Source: Leptoclinus maculatus
Lineage: Eukaryota > Chordata > Actinopteri > Perciformes > Stichaeidae
DNA length: 64,000 bases
Direction: 5' to 3'
NCBI GenBank assembly: GCA_032191485.1
Contig: JAVDOI010000071.1
Span: forward strand, 330,450-394,449
The notes beneath the pieces were generated by a model. It saw only the letters and a list, made by a program, of their open reading frames with translations, did no database searches and was not told the origin of the DNA. Of the stretch, positions 36,501-45,500 are shown piece by piece; within the stretch, counting starts at the first letter, position 1; each line of letters begins with the position of its first letter. A program made the translations under genes and the position numbers.

Positions 36501-39500
36501 TGTGTCCCACAGCTGCTTCCACAGACCAGTGAAGCTGCTTCGTCAGCAGAAACACAGAAACACAGCGCGTAGAAACACGTCACACAACGTTACGCAATCT
36601 GGATCCACATTAAGCAACACGTTAACAATCCTTCTGATATGACTTTTCTTTTCCTCTTTTCGTCAAATGAAAGTTCACCATTAGTTGAGGAAGTCAAAGT
36701 TGAAAAGTAAAGAATATTTAAGTTTTAAGGTATTTTTCATGAAATAAACCAGCTGCTTGAAGAAGAGATTTCAGTTTAGAGATTAAGATGATTATTGTGC
36801 AACAATGCTAGAGTTTTATTAATCCACAACATTTTTATTAAAATAAACTTGTTCGTTTTACACATAATATTTATACAGTGTATTGTGTTTTACAAGTTAT
36901 ATTTGAATACAAACTCCAGCCTAAAGAACAGAAACACACTTTGTCCCTGAAATAAATAAAGTGCTTCAAAACTGCACAGTCGGCAGGATTTAGTAAATAC
37001 CATTCGTACTGATCAATGTGAATCTGTTTAAAGGGTTAGTAGTGTTAGTAGGGTTAGTAGTGTTAGTGGGGTTAGTCGTGTTAGTGGGGTTAGTAGGGAT
37101 AGTAGTGTTAGTGGGGTTAGTAGGGATAGTAGTGTTAGTGGGGTTAGTAGGGTTAGTAGGGTTAGTGGGGTTAGTCGTGTTAGTGGGGTTAGTCGTGTTA
37201 GTGGGGTTAGTAGGGTTAGTAGGGTTAGTAGGGTTAGTGGGGTTAGTAGGGTTAGTAGGGTTAGTGGGGTTAGTAGGGTTAGTCGTGTTAGTGGGGTTAG
37301 TAGTGTTAGTAGGGTTAGTCGTGTTAGTGGGGTTAGTCGTGTTAGTGGGGTTAGTGGGGTTAGTAGTGTTAGTAGGGTTAGTGGGGTTAGTCGTGTTAGT
37401 AGGGTTAGTCGTGTTAGTGGGGTTAGTCGTGTTAGTGGAGTTAGTAGGGTTAGTGGGGTTAGTAGGGTTAGTAGGGTTAGTCGTGTTAGTGGGGTTAGTC
37501 GTGTTAGTGGGGTTAGTAGGGTTAGTAGGGTTAGTAGGGTTAGTGGGGTTAGTGGGGTTAGTGGGGTTAGTGGGGTTAGTAGGGTTAGTAGGGTTAGTAG
37601 GGTTAGTGGGGTTAGTAGGGTTAGTCGTGTTAGTGGGGTTAGTAGTGTTAGTAGGGTTAGTCGTGTTAGTGGGGTTAGTCGTGTTAGTGGGGTTAGTGGG
37701 GTTAGTAGTGTTAGTAGGGTTAGTGGGGTTAGTCGTGTTAGTAGGGTTAGTCGTGTTAGTGGGGTTAGTCGTGTTAGTAGTGTTAGTGGGGTTAGTAGGG
37801 TTAGTGGGGTTAGTCGTGTTAGTAGGGTTAGTCGTGTTAGTGGAGTTAGTAGGGTTAGTGTGGTTAGTGGGGTTAGTAGGGTTAGTAGGGTTAGTGGGGT
37901 TAGTAGTGTTAGTGGGGTTAGTAGGGTTAGTCGTGTTAGTGGGGTTAGTAGTGTTAGTAGTGTTAGTGGGGTTAGTAGTGTTAGTAGGGTTAGTGGGGCT
38001 AATTAGTAGGGTTAGTCGTGTTAGTGGGGTTAGTAGTGTTAGTAGGGTTAGTAGTGTTAGTAGTGTTAGTAGTGTTAGTGGTGTTAGTGGGGTTAGTGGG
38101 GTTAGTAGGGTTAGTCGTGTTAGTGGGGTTAGTAGTGTTAGTGGGGTTAGTGGGGTTAGTAGTGTTAGTGGGGTTAGTAGTGTTAGTAGTGTTAGTAGGG
38201 TTAGTAGTGTTAGTAGTGTTAGTAGGGTTAGTAGTGTTAGTAGTGTTAGTAGTGTTAGTAGTGTTAGTAGTGTTAGTGGGGTTAGTAGGGTTAGTCGTGT
38301 TAGTGGGGTTAGTGGGGTTAGTAGTGTTAGTGGGGTTAGTAGTGTTAGTGGGTTTAGTAGTGTTAGTGGGGTTAGTAGGGTTAGTCGTGTTAGTGGGGTT
38401 AGTAGTGTTAGTAGTGTTAGTGGGGTTAGTAGTGTTAGTAGTGTTAGTAGTGTTAGTGGGGTTAGTCGTGTTAGTGGGGTTAGTCGTGTTAGTAGGGTTA
38501 GTAGTGTTAGTAGTGTTAGTGGGGTTAGTAGGGTTAGTCGGGTTAGTAGTGTTAGTAGGGTTAGTGGGGTTAGTCGTGTTAGTGGGGTTAGTAGTGTTAG
38601 TAGTGTTAGTGGGGTTAGTAGGGTTAGTAGTGTTAGTAGTGTTAGTAGGGTTAGTAGGGTTAGTAGGGGGGTTAGTAGTGTTAGTAGTATTAGTAGGGGG
38701 GTTAGTAGGGTTATAGGGTTAGTAGTGTTATAGGGTTATAGGGTTAGTAGGGGGGTTAGTAGGGTTATAGGGTTAGTAGGGGGGTTAGTAGTGTTATAGG
38801 GTTAGTAGGGGGGTTAGTAGTGTTAGTAGTATTAGTAGGGGGGTTAGTAGTGTTAGTAGTATTAGTAGGGGGGTTAGTAGTGTTAGTAGTATTAGTAGGG
38901 GGGTTAGTAGGGTTATAGGGTTAGTAGTGTTATAGGGTTAGTAGGGTTATAGGGTTAGTAGGGTTATAGGGTTAGTAGGGGGGTTAGTAGTGTTATAGGG
39001 TTAGTAGTGTTATAGGGTTAGTAGGGATTTATAGGGTTAGTAGGGGGGTTAGTAGGGTTATAGGGTTAGTAGGGGGGTTAGTAGTGTTATAGGGTTAGTA
39101 GTGTTATAGGGTTAGTAGGGATTTATAGGGTTAGTAGGGGGGTTAGTAGGGTTATAGGGTTAGTAGTGTTATAGGGTTAGTAGGGTTATAGGGTTAGTAG
39201 GGGGGTTATAGGGTTATAGGGTTAGTAGTGTTATAGGGTTAGTAGTGTTATAGGGTTAGTAGGGTTAGTGGGGTTAGTAGGGTTAGTAGGGTTAGTAGGG
39301 TTAGTGGGGTTAGTGGGGTTAGTAGGGTTAGTAGTGTTATAGGGTTAGTAGGGTTATTCATTAAATCACTTTAGTTATTTTTTGGTTGTCAGCTCAAAGG
39401 TCGTCATTGATGTCGCAACATGTGGGAAATGTCACGTCTGAACTCACACACCCACACACACACACACATAAGAAGGTCACCTGGATTTATGTAAAGTTCA

Positions 39501-42500
39501 AAGTACGCTGCACATCTGCTGTGTCACACGAGCTTCACGCGCTGCAGCCGCTGGAACAGCACGTCGTCTACCCACCGTGTTATCAGTGTAAACAGCCGTG
39601 TGTGAGGAACAGAGGCTGGAATAATGACGATCACATTCAACGTAGAGTCCATCACCAGTAAGAGGTCGTGAGATTATTCAATGAACATTCCCTCAAACCA
39701 AAACAAATTAAACTAAACTAACTTCATTCAGAAAGAAACAGCAAAAATAAAGACACACAAAGAGCAAGAAATCAGTCGACAACTATCCAATGAAACCAAA
39801 GAAATACATAAAAAACAATACGAGGGAAAATGGTCTAAAATCATCTTTTTATTTGTTTCAAATGACATCGTTTATTTTTTGTATTTTTCACCATTCAATG
39901 GTAATAAAGAATATTCTCATGATTTAAAAAACATTTCACATGTTGAAGTGTTTACAGAGAACGTTATTAAAGTACGATTAAATGATGAAAACTGAGGATT
40001 GTAAACTTAACTCTAACTGTTAAATATATTGTGTTTTGTGTAGTACAATAAGTTGTATTTGTACCTGTGATCTCCAGCAGGAAGTGGAGAACTTCAAGAA
40101 GCTGAACGTCATCAGTCAGGACGAGTTTGAAACTCTGACCCCCAAAGTGCCCGATGACTCGAAACAGGAAGTCCCGCCTCCTCTCGTGCCAGGTGAGCTT
40201 CATGCTTGCTGCCGTTGATATATTTCAACATCTATTAAACCCAATTATAACCACCGTTGTGAGGAAGATGTGCATTAGTATACGTAAATTCAATATATAG
40301 ATTAAAAACAAACCATAAGACAATCCTCAAACGGTTCTATTGTGTGTAAACGTTTTCTCTCAGTGGACAGCGGAGCGGAGTTGGCCCGCTCTCTGCCGAC
40401 AACGGTCCCAGAGTCGCCCGTCGCGCTCCAACCCCGGACCCCCCGAACGCCTCGCACCCCCGGACGCCAGGACCCCAACAAGACGCCACGCTTCTACCCC
40501 GTCATGAAGGAGAGCGGCACCATCGATGGACAGGTGAGTTCAGGGGGAAGAGACGCTGGCTCATGTGGGACCGATTACAGAAGTAATCAACAGATCAACA
40601 TCCGGTTATCAGGTCTCTAGTGTGAAAGAAGAAGTTACTTAGAGGTCTCAGTGTAGTCCTGATCCTCTATGTGACCTCCATCAGTAAAGAGACCATCAGA
40701 GAGAAGATGGTCTGTTTCTATAGAGTTATTCTTAATGATGTCATCAGAGCCACCGGGTCGGATTCTGGTGAAACCAGATGAACTCATGCAGGTTCACCAG
40801 AACCTCCTTCAGCTCAGACTCCAGCAGAGACCGGTCCACCGTGGACAGACCCAGATCCTCCAGCAGAGACCGGTCCACCGTGGACAGACCCAGATCCTCC
40901 AGCAGAGACCGGTCCACCGTAGACAGACCCAGATCCTCCAGCAGAGACCGGTCCACCGTAGACAGACCCAGATCCTCCAGCAGAGACCGGTCCACCGTAG
41001 ACAGACCCAGATCCTCCAGCAGAGACCGGTCCACCATCTAATTTGAATGTTACAGTTGTTGGTGCAGTTGTTGACCTCGGACTCTCGACTGAAAGAACTC
41101 TCTTTGCATTTTACGACTGGCAGCCGCTGCCGACCTGTTTCCTGTTTTGCCTGTTTACATGGTTGTTAAACACAAACAACTGTTTGAAGCAAATACTTCT
41201 CTGTTTTCACGAGTATCAAATGGAGTTTACGGGCCTCTTTTCACCTGATGCCATCTCTGAGGTGTCCACGTACAAGAGGAGACAACAATGCCGTAAAAAT
41301 ATCATTCAGATTGTGGGAAACAACAATAACAGACCGTCCGTAGTGCAAACTCAACTAGACTGAAGTGCCAGTGTGCCAGTTATCGGGGACATTCTGTAGC
41401 TCAAAGGTTAGAGGTTAATCTCGGTCCTCCTGGTGAACATGAATCTGTTGTTGTGGTTTCCTGTCGCAGACGCCGAGGAAGAAGAAGACCCGCCACAGTT
41501 CCAACCCTCCTCAGGAAGCCCACATCGGCTGGGTGATGGACTCTCGTGAGCACCGGCCGCGCTCTGCGTCCATCAGGTCTGGTTTTCCTTCGTGACTGTA
41601 AAGATGTTTCAGTTCTAAACTGGGGAAGAAGAAGAACGGATGACTTCCTTCTTTAACTGTTTAACCTTTATTCACTTCTTCTTAACAAAACAAGATGCTG
41701 AAGTCCTTTACATTCCACACATGGTATCAGTTACAAATGATTTTAGCCCCGAGTCATTTAATGAGAAGTTCTGCAAGTAAAGACAAGATCTCTTCCTCTT
41801 TCCTCCATAACACAGCCGCACGGTGCACAGTTCTCAAGCACAGTTTGTAAAAGCAATTCATTGACAGGAAACGCTCGATAAGAAGATACAAATAATTTAA
41901 GTTCTTAAAGATCTCTGCGTTCCTTCTCTTGTGGCGATAAGCGGTAACTGCAGGTGCGTTTTGGGATCTAATGGTTTCGTGTCCGTCATTTCCACGCTTC
42001 CCATTACCTTGTTTATGTAAGCTGTGGTGCAATGCATGCTGGGAGCGTAGCGGTGCGCTTTGAGAGAGGTTTGGGCTACTTTAGGGACATCCAGTGCGTC
42101 TCGCTTCCTCTGGTTGTAGACTACAGGGTATGAAAAGGCTTCACTGATGCAGTAAATACAGCTGTCACTCAAACATCTTCTCTCCTCCAACTACAGCAGC
42201 TCCAACGCCTCCCCGTCAGAAGGAGCGCCGCTGTCGGGAAGTTACGGCTGCACCCCCCACTCTCTGCCCAAATTCTGGCATCCATCCCACGAGCTGCTGA
42301 GGGACAACGGCTTCACTCAGCAGGGATACCACAAGTACCTGCGCCGGTGCCTCAACGGTACGGAGGACGGGTTCACCCGCGTGTATTAGGATCGTACAGG
42401 TGTTCGTAGTCACAGAGATGGTCTGTCGTGCTCTCTGGTGACGGAGTCCATGCTTTCTGTTTCTTTCGTTCCAGAGAGGAAACGGTTGGGCGTCGGTCAG

Positions 42501-45500
42501 TCTCAGGAGATGAACACTCTGTTCAGGTTCTGGTCCTTCTTCCTGAGGGACAACTTCAACAGGAAGATGTACGAGGAGTTCAAACTGCGTGCGCTGGAAG
42601 ACGCCAAAGACAACTACAGGTGAGGAGGACATTAGGTGTTTAACGAGGTCACTGACATCTATGCATTCAAAACGACTCGACCTAAGTTATACATGTTGTA
42701 CTCCGTCATCCCAACAGTGGTCAAACTACCACACATCTGTAGTTGTATTCAATGAGTCAAACTTTATTAGTATAGCGCCTCTCATACAGGCTAGTGCAGC
42801 GTTTCACAGACGAGATGAGACGATAGAACCATTAAAAAGCTCTAATAACAGAAGTAACACAGCGTGAACTCAACACTAATAAAAGAGATACAATAACAGA
42901 ATAATAGAATAATAGAATAAGGTAAATCAATAAACTGTGCTTCAGTTGGTTGCTTGTTGGTGTCTCCTTCTATATTTAGCTCCTTTAGTCGCTCTACTTC
43001 TGAAAGAGGAAGTCTGTTTACTGTTTGTATTGAATTTAACATAAAAACAAAGAGTTGTGGTGAAATGAGCCCTCCAGACCCGTGTCCCTTATCTTTGAGG
43101 CCCTACGGAACCTTTCAGCTCTCAGGAGGAGACTCGTGGGTACAGAGACGTACAGAGACATCACCGCTTGTTAACAGTGCAGGGAGGTTTACTGCCGAGA
43201 GCGTCGGTGTTTGTCGTTACCCGACAGCCGAGCGTCAACAGGGGAGGCGGCTGTGACATCGTTCTGTTTCTACCACAAGCCGTTTTATATCAGCTGCCAA
43301 ACCCACATTCCTGTCTGTGTAGTGCTCACACGCTTCCACCGGTCCACCCTCACTGTAGAGAACCGACCCGTCGGTCCCGTCTGACTCGCTCTCTATAATC
43401 ACGAGGAGTCCCGATGAGGTCTCTAGAAACCCTGGTGAGAAGCGACACAGGTGCGGTCGTGCTCGTTGACGTATCGGCCTGTTTCAACGTGTTCTAGTGA
43501 TGCAGAGATGAATTATTCTTGTAGAACAGGAAGTTAGCATCGCACTGGTTTCCTGGACGAAAAGCCAACGATGGATTTTGGATTATTGCAGAAAATAAAC
43601 GTCTTTGATGTTTGGAGGTTAATCTGCACAAATACAATCGTCAGAAGTGAAACGCTAACGATCTGCTGAAGGAAGCTCCAGAAGCTAACGTAGCGCTTCC
43701 TGTCTGTGTCAGAGTGCAGCTCAATATTAGTGTTTCTCTGCAGGTACGGACTGGAGTGTCTCTTCAGATACTACAGCTACGGTTTGGAGAAGAGATTCAG
43801 GTTGGATCTGTTCAAGGACTTCCAGGAGGAGACCCTCAAGGACTTTGAGAGAGGTAATTAGAACCCCAACGTAACCAAGTGGTCCTGAACTGCTCATTGT
43901 TACAGGATGGAGACACAAACTTGGCCCATCATGGGATATTTGTATAATCCACTCAAGTTTGAATTGTAGCACAACTTTAATATGAATGAATAATACTAAT
44001 GTTTAATAATAAACACAACTACCAGACATGATGTCCATACACGATGAGTAGCCTGTGAGAGACTCCAGTAGGTCCACAATAAACAATAAGTATGTTACTG
44101 ATCATAAAGGACATGAATAATGAGAGCTGTTCAGTTCATGAAGCATCTACTGGTGGATAAACATCATATATAGTTATAAAGTATGTATTAATACTTCAAA
44201 CCCTAAATCCAACCAACAAGGAATTTATTCCCTTGAAAACATGGTTCACAGGAGACTTTATATCACAATCTGTCCCGTAGACCTGCAGCCCCCCCCCCCC
44301 CCCCCGTGGAAACAGAAACAGGATTAAAGTCGATTTCTCAAACGGTTTCCGACACCGAGCGACTCGATGAAGCAGAACGGAGGATCGCCCGTTAACACTG
44401 AAGCAGACACTTATTTCCAGCCCAGTTATTCGGTTCCTATTCAAACGTGATCCGTCAGAGAGATGAAGCGAACACTGAAGTTATCCACGGACCAACCGGC
44501 ACAGATACTGAGCTCATGAGTCCAACCGGCACAGATACTGAGCTCATGAGTCCAACCGGCACAGATACTGTGCTCATGAGTCCAACCGGCACAGATACTG
44601 TGTTCATGAGTCCAACCGGCACAGATACTGAGCTCATGAGACCAACCGGCACAGATACTGTGCTCATGAGTCCAACCGGCACAGATACTGTGCTCATGAG
44701 TCCAACCGGCACAGATACTGAGCTCATGAGTCCAACCGGCACAGATACTGAGCTCATGAGACCAACCGGCACAGATACTGTGCTCATGAGTCCAACCGGC
44801 ACAGATACTGTGTTCATGAGTCCAACCGGCACAGATACTGTGTTCATGAGTCCAACCGGCACAGATACTGAGCTCATGAGTCCAACCGGCACAGATACTG
44901 AGCTCATGAGTCCAACCGGCACAGATACTGAGCTCATGAGTCCAACCGGCACAGATACTGTGTTCATGAGTCCAACCGGCACAGATACTGTGTTCATGAG
45001 TCCAACCGGCACAGATACTGAGCTCATGAGTCCAACCGGCACAGATACTGAGCTCATGAGTCCAACCGGCACAGATACTGTGCTCATGAGACCAACCGGC
45101 ACAGATACTGTGCTCATGAGTCCAACCGGCACAGATACTGTGCTCATGAGTCCAACCGGCACAGATACTGTGTTCATGAGACCAACCGGCACAGATACTG
45201 TGCTCATGAGTCCAACCGGCACAGATACTGAGCTCATGAGTCCAACCGGCACAGATACTGAGCTCATGAGTCCAACCGGCACAGATACTGAGCTCATGAG
45301 TCCAACGGGAGGTTCTCAAAGCTGATTAAGACGTGTACGGCTTCACGTGAGTCGCTAGTTATTTCAGTGTTTTATCAGCTACACATCATGTGACGTATAT
45401 ACTGTATATACTGTATATATGTATATACTGTATACTGTATATACGTATATACTGTATATATCACGGCAGCAGGACATGTCTCTCCCGTTTCACTAAGCAG

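Noticed and set aside
37018..38733. 571-codon plus-strand frame of V/L/G then V/S/R
   Set aside because: Direct translation of a 9-bp tandem repeat inside a larp1b intron; no start context, no domain.
44490..45308. CRISPR-like array (30-bp direct repeats)
   Set aside because: Units are back to back with no spacers, and the context is a vertebrate intron.
44441..45325. 292-codon frames on both strands
   Set aside because: A 30-bp unit free of stops; intronic; both strands equally open.
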